DNA of 64,000 nt from Flavobacteriales bacterium UBA7325 (GCA_002471375.1 DKPV01000025.1:27733-91732), one strand, 5' to 3'. Numbered from the stretch's first letter, positions 50,677 to 60,109 are shown. The notes: generated by a model not told the origin, from the letters alone. Numbers and translations are program-made.

Positions 50677-51706
50677 TTTTCTTAAGATAAATTTGGTGTA
50701 TTTGTTCTGCCCCTTGAAATGAAGTTAGCTTTCCCTCGAGCACTTGTTTTTCTATTTCTGACAAAGCTAATTGAATGGCATCATCGGAATAATAATCGTT
50801 TAAGATTAACTCTTCGATCGTCTCATTTAACCATTGCGTATCCTGCTCTTTCCGATTAGAAACGAACGAGCCGTTGATGGTTACATGATTTTTAAATGAA
50901 TCGATTAGTTTAATTACTTCATCTATATTCTCGCCAGTAATTGCGCTGCACGTAAATACCCTTGGAATCCACTCATTCCTATTTGCAGGAAACAGGTGCA
51001 AAGCATTTTTATACTCACGGGCGGCACTTTTTGATTTGATAATATTATCTCCATCCGCTTTCGTAATAAGAAGAGCATCCGCCATTTCCATGATCCCCTT
51101 TTTAATCCCTTGTAATTCATCTCCAGCACCCGAAAGCATCAACAATAGGAAAAAATCTACCATTGATTTTACCATAACCTCGGATTGGCCTACTCCAACA
51201 GTCTCTATGAGAATATAATTGAAGCCTGCTGCTTCGCAGAGAATAATGCTCTCGCGAGTTGCACGTGCGACACCACCTAAGGTTCTTCCTGCTGCCGATG
51301 GTCGTATGAAAACATTATCTGTAATCGATAGCTCATTCATTCGTGTCTTATCGCCTAAAATACTGCCACCTGAAACTCCACTAGACGGATCAATGGCAAG
51401 TACTGCAATTTTCTCTCCTTTATCCGAAAGTTCCTTGCCAAAGGCTTCAATAAAGGTGCTCTTACCTACACCAGGAACTCCAGTTATACCTACACGGATA
51501 GATTTTCCACTATACGGCAGGCATAGTTTAATTAATTCATTGGCTAACAACCGATGCGCAGGATTTTGGCTCTCAAGCAGAGTGATTCCTGCACTCAGAG
51601 CTGTGACGTCATTGGATCGTATCCCATCAAAGATCTCTTCGGGTGTCATTTTTAGACGTCGATCCCGTTTCTTCTTTAACCAATCTTCAATTTTTTTCTC
51701 TTTCAT
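50663..51706 (-). CDS. meaB: Methylmalonyl-CoA mutase-associated GTPase MeaB
   Basis: The 347-residue G3E GTPase (from ATG 51706) protects and reactivates methylmalonyl-CoA mutase, the cobalamin enzyme of propionate metabolism. Landmarks are Walker A GVPGVGKSTF, the metal-binding DPSSGVSGGSILGDKTRM, FIRPSAAGRTLGGVARAT, the ETVGVGQSE motif and the base-recognition ITKADGDN. An in-frame ATG 15 codons earlier lies beyond a perfect -7 box (51722-51729), so the shorter form is preferred. No mutase gene is in the window. Confidence 0.93.
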   Translation of the reverse strand: MKEKKIEDWLKKKRDRRLKMTPEEIFDGIRSNDVTALSAGITLLESQNPAHRLLANELIKLCLPYSGKSIRVGITGVPGVGKSTFIEAFGKELSDKGEKIAVLAIDPSSGVSGGSILGDKTRMNELSITDNVFIRPSAAGRTLGGVARATRESIILCEAAGFNYILIETVGVGQSEVMVKSMVDFFLLLMLSGAGDELQGIKKGIMEMADALLITKADGDNIIKSKSAAREYKNALHLFPANRNEWIPRVFTCSAITGENIDEVIKLIDSFKNHVTINGSFVSNRKEQDTQWLNETIEELILNDYYSDDAIQLALSEIEKQVLEGKLTSFQGAEQIHQIYLKKNGKI

Positions 51707-51721
51707 GTGAGTTATACGTCT

Positions 51722-51729
51722 CAAAGATA
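51722..51729 (-). promoter_or_regulatory. -7 promoter box of meaB
   Basis: TATCTTTG on the minus strand matches TAnnTTTG, 16 bp before the preferred start, and would make the longer ORF untranscribed. Confidence 0.5.
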
Positions 51730-51795
51730 ATTCTATTGACCGAATAGCCATAATTCATTTTTTCTTTGCCATTTTTGTGTGAATAAAAATGATAT

Positions 51796-52308
51796 ATGGA
51801 TAAAGTAGTACTTGTTGATACTGAAGATAATTCTCTTGGCACGATGGAGAAAATGGAGGCGCATGAAAAAGGACTCCTCCATAGAGCATTTTCTGTTTTT
51901 GTTTTTAATGATGCCGGTGAATTGTTATTGCAAAGACGGGCACTTTCAAAATATCACTCTGGTGGTCTTTGGACAAATACTTGCTGTAGTCATCCAAGAA
52001 TCGATGAAACTCCCATAATTGCTGGAAAAAGAAGACTTATTGAAGAGATGGGATTTACTGCCGAACTTGAAGATACCTTCTGCTTCATCTATGAAGCGAA
52101 ATTAGACAATGACCTAACTGAACATGAATTAGATCATGTTTTGATTGGGCACTATAATGATGCTCCGGTTCCAAACAAATTAGAAGTTGATTCTTGGCGA
52201 TATTCTCCAATGTCTGAAATTGAGCTTGACATGGAAAAGCATCCCGAAAACTATACCATTTGGTTCAAGATTATTTTTGAGCAGGTTAAGAACTACAAGA
52301 AAAGTTAA
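51796..52308 (+). CDS. idi: Isopentenyl-diphosphate delta-isomerase, type 1
   Basis: The 170-residue Nudix-fold enzyme interconverts IPP and DMAPP. It has the metal-binding His residues in HEKGLLHRAFSVFVF, the catalytic Cys in TNTCCSHPR (Cys63/64), the Nudix-like ...KRRLIEEMGF, and the catalytic Glu in ELDHVLIGHY. It is the first of three closely packed genes with a lycopene cyclase and a phosphoesterase, which fits isoprenoid/carotenoid synthesis. Confidence 0.95.
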   Translation: MDKVVLVDTEDNSLGTMEKMEAHEKGLLHRAFSVFVFNDAGELLLQRRALSKYHSGGLWTNTCCSHPRIDETPIIAGKRRLIEEMGFTAELEDTFCFIYEAKLDNDLTEHELDHVLIGHYNDAPVPNKLEVDSWRYSPMSEIELDMEKHPENYTIWFKIIFEQVKNYKKS

Positions 52309-52317
52309 CTGAAGAGT

Positions 52318-52992
52318 GTGAGCCTTTATCTACTCATAGATCTTATCCTAATAGGTTTTTCTGCCTTAGCCATCATTGTTTTCAGAAAACGACTATCCAC
52401 CATTCTAGCTCCAACAGCTATGACTGCATCTATATTAATGCTTGCAACAAGTTCGCTAAGTATTGTATTAGTTCATTTTGGAGTTATTGGTTTCAACAGA
52501 TCTAAGTTAGTTGGTATTCATTTGATCAACATTCCACTTGAAGAAATTCTATTCTATTTCAGCTTCACCTGCTTTACAATTGTCATTTATGAAACTGCAA
52601 AAATTCGGTTCTCATCGTATAATTTCAAGTGGGCAAATATCACACTTCGAATCTTCGCCTCATTGGCCATGCTTACTCTAGCACTCACGGATCATGTTGG
52701 TATTTACACTCTGACTGTCTTATTACTAATTGCAGTAGTTGTGATTGTTTGGGGATTTTTCGATGACCTCAATTTAATAGGTATTACAATTATACTCTGT
52801 ATTATACCATATTTACTAACACGGATTTACTTAATAGAAGAACCAGATTTGGCCACAATTTGGCATGATGATTCACAACAACATTTTTTCAAACTTGGAA
52901 CTCTTCCACCGGAAGAAATACTCGATGGGATTGCTCTCATAGCAGCAAGTATATTTACCTTTGAATTCATTCAAAAAATGCGTTACAAATGA
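52318..52992 (+). CDS. Lycopene cyclase domain protein (CrtY c/d-type)
   Basis: The 224-residue membrane protein starts with GTG (52318), 9 bp after idi. It has six to seven transmembrane helices and the repeated PLEEILFYFSFT motif in the first half and PPEEILDGIAL near the end, as in heterodimeric-type lycopene beta-cyclases fused in one chain. The product would be beta-carotene, precursor of retinal or other pigments. Other carotenoid genes are not in the window. Confidence 0.83.
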   Translation: MSLYLLIDLILIGFSALAIIVFRKRLSTILAPTAMTASILMLATSSLSIVLVHFGVIGFNRSKLVGIHLINIPLEEILFYFSFTCFTIVIYETAKIRFSSYNFKWANITLRIFASLAMLTLALTDHVGIYTLTVLLLIAVVVIVWGFFDDLNLIGITIILCIIPYLLTRIYLIEEPDLATIWHDDSQQHFFKLGTLPPEEILDGIALIAASIFTFEFIQKMRYK

Positions 52993-53486
52993 CAAGGATT
53001 GGCCTAATGTCAGATACTCATGGATCTATCGATCCTAAGGTTTACGAATACTTCAAGGAGGTTGATGAAATCTGGCATGCTGGTGATGTTGGAGATGTTG
53101 TTGTAATTGATGAATTGCGTAAATTCAAACCTCTTCGAGGTGTTTACGGCAACATAGATGATGTTAAAGTTCGTCTTGAATTTCCCGAATTTTTACGATT
53201 TAAGTGCGAAGATGTAGATATCCTTATGACGCATATCGGAGGAAAGCCAGGCAAATATAGCAAGCCCGCGTTCGTAGAACTTCAAAAAGGAATTCCGAAA
53301 CTATTTATATGCGGGCATTCGCACATATTATTGGTCAAGCAAGACCCAAGATATAAGATGTTGTGGATGAACCCTGGAGCATGTGGCTTCAAAGGATTTC
53401 ATCAGGTTAAAACTCTGCTTCGCTTTTCAATTACCAAGGATCGAATTCATGATCTAGAAGTGATTGAACTTGGCCATCGAGTTTGA
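52989..53486 (+). CDS. YfcE-type metallophosphoesterase
   Basis: The 165-residue protein is a calcineurin-like phosphoesterase of the MJ0936/YfcE group. Metal-binding motifs are SDTHGSI, WHAGDVGD, GNIDD, THIGG, and the CGHSH box; MNPGACG follows. It overlaps the lycopene cyclase gene by 4 bp, so translation is coupled, although a shared pathway is not obvious. The substrate is unknown, probably a phosphodiester. Confidence 0.93.
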   Translation: MTRIGLMSDTHGSIDPKVYEYFKEVDEIWHAGDVGDVVVIDELRKFKPLRGVYGNIDDVKVRLEFPEFLRFKCEDVDILMTHIGGKPGKYSKPAFVELQKGIPKLFICGHSHILLVKQDPRYKMLWMNPGACGFKGFHQVKTLLRFSITKDRIHDLEVIELGHRV

Positions 53487-53543
53487 TTATGAGATTTATC
53501 CATTTTAATTAAAATTTTTCACTTTACTTTGCGTTACTGATTT

Positions 53544-54584
53544 ATGAAAATTAAACTTCTGCTCGCATCTATCCTTCTTAGCGGATCTCTTGATGCGCAA
53601 ACTGGCGGTGTAAATGCCTTTCCTTTTCTTGATTTAATGTACAATGCACATGATGCGAGTTTAGGCGGAGATTTTCTAACTGGCTATGGCGATGACGTTA
53701 ACTTAGGAGTTTTGAATCCTTCCATGTTGAATTCTAAAATGCACAAAGGAGTTAGTGTAAATCAATCGCTTCAGACAGGTGGTGTAAATTACGGAATGTT
53801 CAGCTACGGGTTTGGTTTAAAAAAACCTGATAATGGAACAATGGTTGGCTACGTGAAATACGTGAGCTATGGAAAAATGGATCGTACCTCAATCAATGGA
53901 ATTAGTGAAGGAACCTTTAGTCCTATCGAAATGATTGCAGGAGCAGGTTATGGCCAGGCGCTTAATCCAAGAATTTCAGTTGGTGTTAAAGCGAATATAA
54001 TATACTCACAACTTGAAACTTATTCAGCTCTTGGCGGGAGTATAGATTTAGCAGGGACGTATAAGAATGAAGAGAAAGGTGTGGTTGTTACTGCAAACGT
54101 GAAGAACTTTGGTTACCAATTCAAATCCCATACTTCCGGCAATAGAAAAGCCTTGCCAGTCGAATTCCAATTAGCAGGTGCCTATAAATTAAAACATGCA
54201 CCATTTAGACTAACGCTTCTTGCACATCATTTAAATGATTGGGATATAACCTACAATGATCCGAATCTCCAGCCAACAATTGATCCCTTGAGTGGAGATA
54301 GTATTCCAGTTCCAAGGGCGGGATTCTTTGAGAAAGTAGGACAACACCTCACTTATCAGCTTGAAATGGACTTTACGAAAGTTGTTCATTTTCGACTCGC
54401 TTTCGATTATCATCGACGTAAACAACTTGCTCTAGCAGCCCGTCCTGGAGCAGCTGGATTATCCTTTGGATTGGGCCTCCACTTCAGTAAATTCAAGCTA
54501 GACTATGGTTTTGTCATTTACTCTCAGGCAGGCTTTAACAACATTTTAACTTTGAGCTCAAACCTGTCAAGCTGGAGGAACTAA
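53544..54584 (+). CDS. porQ: Type IX secretion system protein PorQ
   Basis: The 346-residue protein has a signal peptide (LLLASILLSGSLDAQ). The outer membrane barrel has the PorQ/PorV opening NAFPFLDLMYNAHDASLGGD and NLGVLNPSMLN. It ends in the typical LDYGFVIYSQAGFNN motif region. PorQ-PorZ/PorU-type proteins form the attachment complex that anchors T9SS cargo at the cell surface. In Bacteroidota porQ is usually beside cmk; here a barrel gene is inserted between them. Confidence 0.9.
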   Translation: MKIKLLLASILLSGSLDAQTGGVNAFPFLDLMYNAHDASLGGDFLTGYGDDVNLGVLNPSMLNSKMHKGVSVNQSLQTGGVNYGMFSYGFGLKKPDNGTMVGYVKYVSYGKMDRTSINGISEGTFSPIEMIAGAGYGQALNPRISVGVKANIIYSQLETYSALGGSIDLAGTYKNEEKGVVVTANVKNFGYQFKSHTSGNRKALPVEFQLAGAYKLKHAPFRLTLLAHHLNDWDITYNDPNLQPTIDPLSGDSIPVPRAGFFEKVGQHLTYQLEMDFTKVVHFRLAFDYHRRKQLALAARPGAAGLSFGLGLHFSKFKLDYGFVIYSQAGFNNILTLSSNLSSWRN

Positions 54585-54707
54585 TCCCAATGTACATACT
54601 GGATTCCAAGAGGGCGTCATCTTATGAACTTTGATATGTTCATTATTTTTTTGAAACCTTTATCAAAAAGATGAGTACATTAGTACAAACCAAACAATTA
54701 AATTTTT

Positions 54708-55565
54708 ATGAAAAAGTCAATTTTAGCAGTTGCGGTTCTTTTAGGAACATCAGCAACATTTGCTCAGGACCTAACATCAAAGAAAGGTGAAACTTATTTG
54801 CCAGAATCAGGAGACTGGTCAGTTTCTATTGATGCTACACCATTATTAGGGTACGTTCAAGGATTATTCGGTTCAAACGGTGGTGCATCGAATGGATCAT
54901 GGTCATTCTTGAATGGTAACAATGCAATCACTGGAAAGTATTTCGCATCTAGCGACATGGCTTACAGAGGAGGTATCAATATCGGTATGAACTCAGTAAC
55001 TGAGAATGCATACACTGCACAATTAGATCCAGGAACTGGTCTTCCAGATGCTTCAGGAGCTCTAGTTGTTGACGAGAAGAAAACTTCAACTAGCATGATC
55101 ATGCTAATGGGAGGTGTTGAATGGAGAAAAGGTTCTACACGTCTTCAAGGATACTTTGGAGGTGAAGCTGGAATCGGATTCGGTGGAGGTCTTAAAGAGG
55201 CCTACACATTCGGAAACGAATATAGTTTTACAACAAATCCATCACAAACTCACGCTGTAGATGGATCTACTGATGTTTTGAGCACAACTCAAAAAGGTGG
55301 TGTTATGTTTGGATTGAGAGGATTTATCGGAGCTGAATATTTCGTATTGCCAAAATTGGCGATCGGTGGTGAGTTCGGATGGGGACTTGGTCTTGCAACT
55401 ACAGGAGAAGGAACTGCAACAAACAAAGGAGTTAATTCTGGTGGTACTGCTCTTGAAGATAACACAGTACAAACTGTAGCTAAAGGTTCTGCTTTCAACT
55501 TAGGAACTGATAACTCAGGAATGTTCGGACCAACTGGTTCATTAAGAATGTCTTTCTACTTCTAG
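54708..55565 (+). CDS. Outer membrane beta-barrel protein, unrecognised family
   Basis: The 285-residue protein has a signal peptide (KSILAVAVLLGTSATFAQ) and a Gly-rich alternating-strand sequence ending in Phe (SLRMSFYF), typical of a small outer membrane barrel. Codon use and AT bias look like those of a well-expressed gene. It stands between porQ and cmk with its own strong terminator, so it is probably an independent unit. The function is unknown. Confidence 0.75.
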   Translation: MKKSILAVAVLLGTSATFAQDLTSKKGETYLPESGDWSVSIDATPLLGYVQGLFGSNGGASNGSWSFLNGNNAITGKYFASSDMAYRGGINIGMNSVTENAYTAQLDPGTGLPDASGALVVDEKKTSTSMIMLMGGVEWRKGSTRLQGYFGGEAGIGFGGGLKEAYTFGNEYSFTTNPSQTHAVDGSTDVLSTTQKGGVMFGLRGFIGAEYFVLPKLAIGGEFGWGLGLATTGEGTATNKGVNSGGTALEDNTVQTVAKGSAFNLGTDNSGMFGPTGSLRMSFYF

Positions 55566-55592
55566 TAAGCAGAAATAATATTTCTATAGAAA

Positions 55593-55621
55593 GGAGCTCG
55601 ATTATTCGAGCTCCTTTTTTT
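55593..55621 (+). terminator. Rho-independent terminator of the barrel gene
   Basis: A perfect 9-bp stem GGAGCTCGA/TCGAGCTCC with loop TTAT is followed by eight T residues, 27 bp after the stop. Confidence 0.9.
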
Positions 55622-55660
55622 TATGCATAAACAAATTTATTCCGTTTCTTTGTATAGATC

Positions 55661-56359
55661 ATGAGCGATAAAATCACCATAGCAATAGACGGTTACTCAT
55701 CCTGCGGTAAAAGCACACTAGCTCGAGAACTTGCAAAGAGTTTGCATTATGTTTTTATTGATTCAGGAGCTATGTATCGAGGTGTTACATTAAACGCCCT
55801 TCGTTCAGGATGCATAGTCAACAAGGAAATTAATAGAGGATTACTCATTAAGAGCCTAGATAACATCGAGCTAAAATTCCAACTTAACCCCGAATCAAAA
55901 ATTCCTGAACTAATTCTGAATGGAAAAAATGTGGAGGATTTAATCAGAACACCTGAAATATCCTCTTTCGTATCCCCTGTCGCAGCAATTAAAGAAGTCA
56001 GAGAAGTACTTGTAGCGCAACAAAAAGCAATGGGACTAAGAGGTGGCATTGTCATGGACGGTCGAGATATTGGGTCGGTTGTCTTTCCAAATGCAGAATT
56101 AAAGATTTTTGTAACTGCCGATATGCCAGTCAGAGTTGAAAGAAGATATCAAGAATTAATTTTCCGCGGAATGGATTCAACGCGTGAGGAAGTTGAATCA
56201 AATTTGACACGACGAGATCATATTGATAGCACAAGAAAAGAGAGCCCACTTACCCAAACAGCGGACGCAATTGTCATAGACAATACAAATCTAACTAAGG
56301 ATCAACAGCTTGATGCAGCACTAGAGCTTGTTGAAAAAGCTATTAGTGAAATTGCTTGA
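55661..56359 (+). CDS. cmk: (d)CMP kinase
   Basis: The 232-residue kinase phosphorylates CMP and dCMP with ATP. It has the P-loop GYSSCGKST (11-19), the nucleotide-monophosphate site DSGAMYRGVTL, MDGRDIGSVVFPNAELKIF, and the lid RRDHIDSTRKESPL. Length is normal for the family. It is followed 83 bp later by an ACT-like gene. Confidence 0.96.
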   Translation: MSDKITIAIDGYSSCGKSTLARELAKSLHYVFIDSGAMYRGVTLNALRSGCIVNKEINRGLLIKSLDNIELKFQLNPESKIPELILNGKNVEDLIRTPEISSFVSPVAAIKEVREVLVAQQKAMGLRGGIVMDGRDIGSVVFPNAELKIFVTADMPVRVERRYQELIFRGMDSTREEVESNLTRRDHIDSTRKESPLTQTADAIVIDNTNLTKDQQLDAALELVEKAISEIA

Positions 56360-56442
56360 AATCAATTTTGTTAATTAAATAACACACGAATCGCTTTTTT
56401 CACTTTTTTTGATTACTTTGTTCCCTTATCCACGCATTCACT

Positions 56443-57105
56443 ATGAGTTCAATAAGTAAAGTTACTGAAGACATAATTAATCGGAGTCCCTTCTTGCGCG
56501 AAGCAATGACGGAGGATTTAATCAACATTTCGGCATTAGCGCGTAAGATAAAGCCGGAGATTGAGAAGGCAACGAATAAGGAAATCAAAGAGGGTGCAAT
56601 CGTTATGGCCATCAAACGAATGTCTCCCGGTATTTACCATAAAGTTGATTTGAAAATCAACAATGTCATCGGTGGAATTGGCGATTTCCTTGTACGTAGT
56701 GATTTAATTGATTTTACTATTGAGAATTCCGAGACTATTCAGAAATCTCAAGCAAATCTAATTCAATTCTTACAAGAGGATAAAGACTGTTTTTTCACCT
56801 TATGCAAGGGAATTACAGAGACTACTTATGTCATGAACGCTAAGTATATCGATGAGTCAAGACGATTTTTTGCGAATGAGACGATTAAGGCACAAAACCT
56901 TAATCTATCCTCCATCACCGTAAAACTTCCAACGACTAATATTGAAACATATGGTGTTTACTATTACATTCTAAAACATCTTGCTTGGGAAGGAATCAAT
57001 ATAGTACAAGTTGTTTCGACAGCTAATGAGTTCACAGCAATTGTTCACTCGAACGATATCGATGATGCGTTTAAAATTCTAATGCAATTAAAAAGAGGTT
57101 CTTGA
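56443..57105 (+). CDS. ACT-like domain protein with helical N-terminus
   Basis: The 220-residue cytoplasmic protein starts with a helical, winged-helix-like segment (about 1-65; EDLINISALARKIKPEIEKA). Its C-terminal 60 residues (VYYYILKHLAWEGINIVQVV, TANEFTAIV) resemble an ACT fold, as in aspartokinases. This points to small-molecule (perhaps amino acid) sensing. No enzyme domain is present, so it may be a regulator. The call is tentative. Confidence 0.6.
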   Translation: MSSISKVTEDIINRSPFLREAMTEDLINISALARKIKPEIEKATNKEIKEGAIVMAIKRMSPGIYHKVDLKINNVIGGIGDFLVRSDLIDFTIENSETIQKSQANLIQFLQEDKDCFFTLCKGITETTYVMNAKYIDESRRFFANETIKAQNLNLSSITVKLPTTNIETYGVYYYILKHLAWEGINIVQVVSTANEFTAIVHSNDIDDAFKILMQLKRGS

Positions 57106-57107
57106 TT

Positions 57108-57311
57108 TTAAGCTGCCTCTACTGAATCTGATTTACATTTCTCTTCAGGACTTGCTCCACATAGTCCACATGCTGCCCCCTCCTCTTGAAGCAATGGGTT
57201 GTTACTAGCACATGTACCAGCGAATTCTCCACCTTTTTTAGCCCAAATCTTAATTGCAATTCCTCCGAAGGCTAATGCTAATAATCCGATTGTGATAAGA
57301 ATTAACTCCAT
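57108..57311 (-). CDS. NqrM-like small membrane protein
   Basis: The 67-residue protein has one N-terminal membrane helix (LILITIGLLALAFGGIAIKI) followed by a Cys-rich tail: GTCASN...CGLCGASPEEKC. The pattern C-x-n-CxxCG-x-n-C after a single helix matches NqrM (DUF539), which delivers iron to the sodium-pumping NADH:quinone reductase. The nqr genes themselves are not in the window, so this is an orphan copy. Its stop codon lies 2 bp from that of the convergent gene. Confidence 0.65.
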   Translation of the reverse strand: MELILITIGLLALAFGGIAIKIWAKKGGEFAGTCASNNPLLQEEGAACGLCGASPEEKCKSDSVEAA

Positions 57312-57327
57312 AATTGAAATATTTCTG

Positions 57328-57335
57328 CAAAAATA
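57328..57335 (-). promoter_or_regulatory. -7 promoter box of the NqrM-like gene
   Basis: TATTTTTG on the minus strand matches TAnnTTTG, 17 bp before the start codon. Confidence 0.45.
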
Positions 57336-57345
57336 CGAATAAATG

Positions 57346-58083
57346 CTAATTGTTATTGATCAATTCACCTTCTCCGTAACGATTATAATCAATCCAGGAC
57401 GGATTACCTATATACCAGACACTTCCATAAGATCCTATCTCCGCTCTAAGAGGAATACCATCAGAATTAATCTTCACCAACTCAGAACTTTTAGAGATGA
57501 TATTTAATGAATCATTCACGTGTAAATCGTACGCACTTCCATGTCCATTAGAACGGATATCCATCCTTAAATAATTCACTTGACCGCTTAGATTGAAATT
57601 ACCCCAACCACTCGTGACGACCATATCGAGTTCATTACATAGAACATTTAGATCACAATGTCCTGCCCCATCTCTAATCACAAAGATTAAATTATCAAGT
57701 ATTAACGGTGACTCACATGTCAAATCTTTTGTCCCTTCAAAGATTACGTAAGAAATGCTCTTCAGATGTATTTCGACAACAATATCCTGCCTATAGCTTC
57801 GAAGAAAATTGCATTTGTTTTCATTCTTGACTGTTAAAATCCCCTCTGAAATATCAGCCGAAATGAAATTAAGCAAATTTTCTCCCCCAATTATTACAAG
57901 CTTTTCCAGCGTATCCTGAACCAAAACATATTTTATGCGCGGACCAAGCTCGATTCGATTAAAAGGATCGAGTTCAATCGTTTTAGTACCCATAGCACCA
58001 TTAATCTTAAAACAAGATCGATTCTCAGCCTTCTTACAAGAAAGAGTGATCAAAACCAATATGAGAATTGCAGCTATCTTCAT
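57346..58083 (-). CDS. Head GIN domain (DUF2807-type) lipoprotein
   Basis: From ATG 58083 (MKIAAILILVLITLSC) the protein has 245 residues and a lipoprotein Cys16. The mature part is a right-handed beta-helix of the putative autotransporter adhesin head GIN family (FNRIELGPRIKYVLVQ, VTSGWGNFNLSGQVNYLRM, SNGHGSAYDL). The start overlaps the stop of the upstream deacylase gene by 4 bp (ATGA), which supports it over an ATG 17 codons earlier. Location is probably the outer membrane or periplasm. The function is unknown. Confidence 0.82.
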   Translation of the reverse strand: MKIAAILILVLITLSCKKAENRSCFKINGAMGTKTIELDPFNRIELGPRIKYVLVQDTLEKLVIIGGENLLNFISADISEGILTVKNENKCNFLRSYRQDIVVEIHLKSISYVIFEGTKDLTCESPLILDNLIFVIRDGAGHCDLNVLCNELDMVVTSGWGNFNLSGQVNYLRMDIRSNGHGSAYDLHVNDSLNIISKSSELVKINSDGIPLRAEIGSYGSVWYIGNPSWIDYNRYGEGELINNN

Positions 58084-59159
58084 CTTGAGAAGGTATATCC
58101 AATTCCGTATTCCACATAGTCCGCTCGTGCCCAATGTGATTTTAGAACCAGGTTAAGGTTTATTCTATTTCGAAACACATAGCGCATTCCTACTCTATGA
58201 TACAAAGCTTCTTCAGGTTTAAACTTGTCTCGCACGTAAGCCCCCATTCCAATAACCAACTGAAATTTATCCATTGGAAGTAGATAACCAGCGAACAAGC
58301 CGACCTGAATTATTTCGAGTTGAGTTTTTTGAACTTCTGGTTGAAAATCGATAATGGATTGTTTAGACATAAAGTCCAACGAAACCTCCATTCCCGATCT
58401 TCTCGAGAAATATTTCCTTCCAACAATATTAAATCCCCCAACGGCATACTTCTTTCCGCCCGTTGGAACTAGTTCTTGTGCTGACCCGAACGCCACAACA
58501 CCATATTCCAGCGATTTATACCCCGATCCAGCAACAGCGAAGGTGTCACAATGGTTTGACTTTTGAATTCGGTGTCCATAACCAAGACTTAGAAAGGGTA
58601 AATTCAGACCAAGGTTAGGAACTTTTATAGCGCCGTTCGAAAAATGCGTCATATCAAGTGTTAATGTTATAGCACTATTTCCTATGTTTACCCGATTCTC
58701 CAACCCAAGTACAATCATCGAGTTAATATGGGACGATAAAGCATTGCTTAGTATGTTATTTTCTTGATCGTACTTTTTACTACCATAAGCTAATCCTGCT
58801 CCAGACTTGAACGAAAGTGAATAATGCTTCTTATGGACCAGTGGAAAATCAATAAAGGCGTATGCACCCGTATAAAATCCAAGCAACTCGCGATTGCCAG
58901 CAGTGCCAAAAAAGGCCGTTAATCCATATTTTGGATTATTATAGCCCCAATGCCAGAATCGTTCCCCTTTGCCCTGTATGTAATAACTTACCTCACCAGC
59001 AATTGCATGCTCAGTTGCCAAATGACCCAGGATTGGACGATGTGCAGCTAAAAACCCAACTTTCAATTTGCCATCTACCCAAAGCTCTCTTCTCCCCTCT
59101 TTCTGAGAGAAACAATTGCTCGAAAAAACGAGACAAAATAAGAAGATTCTGAATTGCAT
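58080..59159 (-). CDS. PagL-like acyloxyacyl hydrolase (lipid A 3-O-deacylase family)
   Basis: The 359-residue outer membrane barrel has a signal peptide (MQFRIFLFCLVFSSNCFSQ). The catalytic PagL-type motif THFSNGAIKVPNLGLN carries the His and Ser; a Glu would complete the triad. Enzymes of this family remove an acyl chain from lipid A at the outer membrane. It is coupled by a 4-bp overlap to the GIN lipoprotein gene. It is longer than enterobacterial PagL, as usual for Bacteroidota members. Confidence 0.85.
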   Translation of the reverse strand: MQFRIFLFCLVFSSNCFSQKEGRRELWVDGKLKVGFLAAHRPILGHLATEHAIAGEVSYYIQGKGERFWHWGYNNPKYGLTAFFGTAGNRELLGFYTGAYAFIDFPLVHKKHYSLSFKSGAGLAYGSKKYDQENNILSNALSSHINSMIVLGLENRVNIGNSAITLTLDMTHFSNGAIKVPNLGLNLPFLSLGYGHRIQKSNHCDTFAVAGSGYKSLEYGVVAFGSAQELVPTGGKKYAVGGFNIVGRKYFSRRSGMEVSLDFMSKQSIIDFQPEVQKTQLEIIQVGLFAGYLLPMDKFQLVIGMGAYVRDKFKPEEALYHRVGMRYVFRNRINLNLVLKSHWARADYVEYGIGYTFSR

Positions 59160-59164
59160 AACGG

Positions 59165-59172
59165 CAAATTTA
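59165..59172 (-). promoter_or_regulatory. -7 promoter box of the PagL-like gene
   Basis: TAAATTTG on the minus strand matches TAnnTTTG and lies only 5 bp before the start codon, implying an almost leaderless mRNA. Confidence 0.45.
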
Positions 59173-59222
59173 CGAAATACAGATGTCTAGTGCGAGAATA
59201 GTTCTAATTTTGAAAATAAAAC

Positions 59223-59999
59223 ATGGATTCTAGACTCGTTGCCTTCGAACGCCTACTAAATATCATGGATGATCTACGTGAAAAATGTCCATGGGATCAA
59301 AAACAAACACTAGAATCATTACGCCATCTTACTATTGAAGAGACCTATGAGCTCGCCGATGCAATAACTGCAAACGACATGAATGAGTTGAAGGGTGAAA
59401 TCGGAGATTTGTTTCTTCACATGGTATTCTATTGCAAAATAGGTGAAGAGAAGAATGCATTTAATGTGACGGAAGTACTTAATTCTATTTGCGATAAGCT
59501 TGTCCATCGCCATCCTCACGTATATGGTGATACAGAGGTTGAATCGGAAGAAGAAGTAAAGCGAAACTGGGAGAAGTTAAAACTGAAAGAAGGACGGAAA
59601 TCTGTCCTTGGCGGCGTTCCAAATTCGTTACCTGCATTGGTCAAGGCCTATCGCGTTCAAGAGAAAGTCAAAGGCATAGGATTCGAGTGGGAAAAGCGAT
59701 CCGACGTCTGGGCGAAAGTAGAAGAAGAAATGAACGAACTTCAAGAAGAAGTTGAATCAAATGCACCAATTGCAAAAATTGAAGACGAGTTTGGTGATGT
59801 TCTCTTTTCACTCATCAATTATGCCCGATTCATTGGTGTAAATCCTGAAGACGCTCTATCCCGAACAAACCAGAAATTCATCAAGCGATTTACTTCGATG
59901 GAAACGCTAATGGACAAAGATAACCTAAGCTTAGCGGAGTCTGATCTTGAATTAATGGACAAATACTGGGAAATAGCAAAGAGAAGCGAAAACGGATAA
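59223..59999 (+). CDS. mazG: Nucleoside triphosphate pyrophosphohydrolase MazG
   Basis: The 258-residue enzyme hydrolyses NTPs to NMPs and PPi, cleaning aberrant nucleotides. It has two MazG domains. The first (about 1-115) shows LREKCPWDQKQTLESLRHLT followed by an EETYEL-D metal motif and GDLFLHMVFY. The second (about 145-250) shows EEMNELQEEV, EDEFGDVLFSLINYARF and NQKFIKRF. Length and order are normal for the long form. Confidence 0.95.
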   Translation: MDSRLVAFERLLNIMDDLREKCPWDQKQTLESLRHLTIEETYELADAITANDMNELKGEIGDLFLHMVFYCKIGEEKNAFNVTEVLNSICDKLVHRHPHVYGDTEVESEEEVKRNWEKLKLKEGRKSVLGGVPNSLPALVKAYRVQEKVKGIGFEWEKRSDVWAKVEEEMNELQEEVESNAPIAKIEDEFGDVLFSLINYARFIGVNPEDALSRTNQKFIKRFTSMETLMDKDNLSLAESDLELMDKYWEIAKRSENG

Positions 60000-60109
60000 A
60001 ACCGTTCACTAAATGATTTATACCTTTTAAGGACTTTCAATCGATATTTGACGAGCGAATTAAAGCTTTGTTGTATCTTCGGGCACTTGAACATGCAAGG
60101 TTTGTACTT

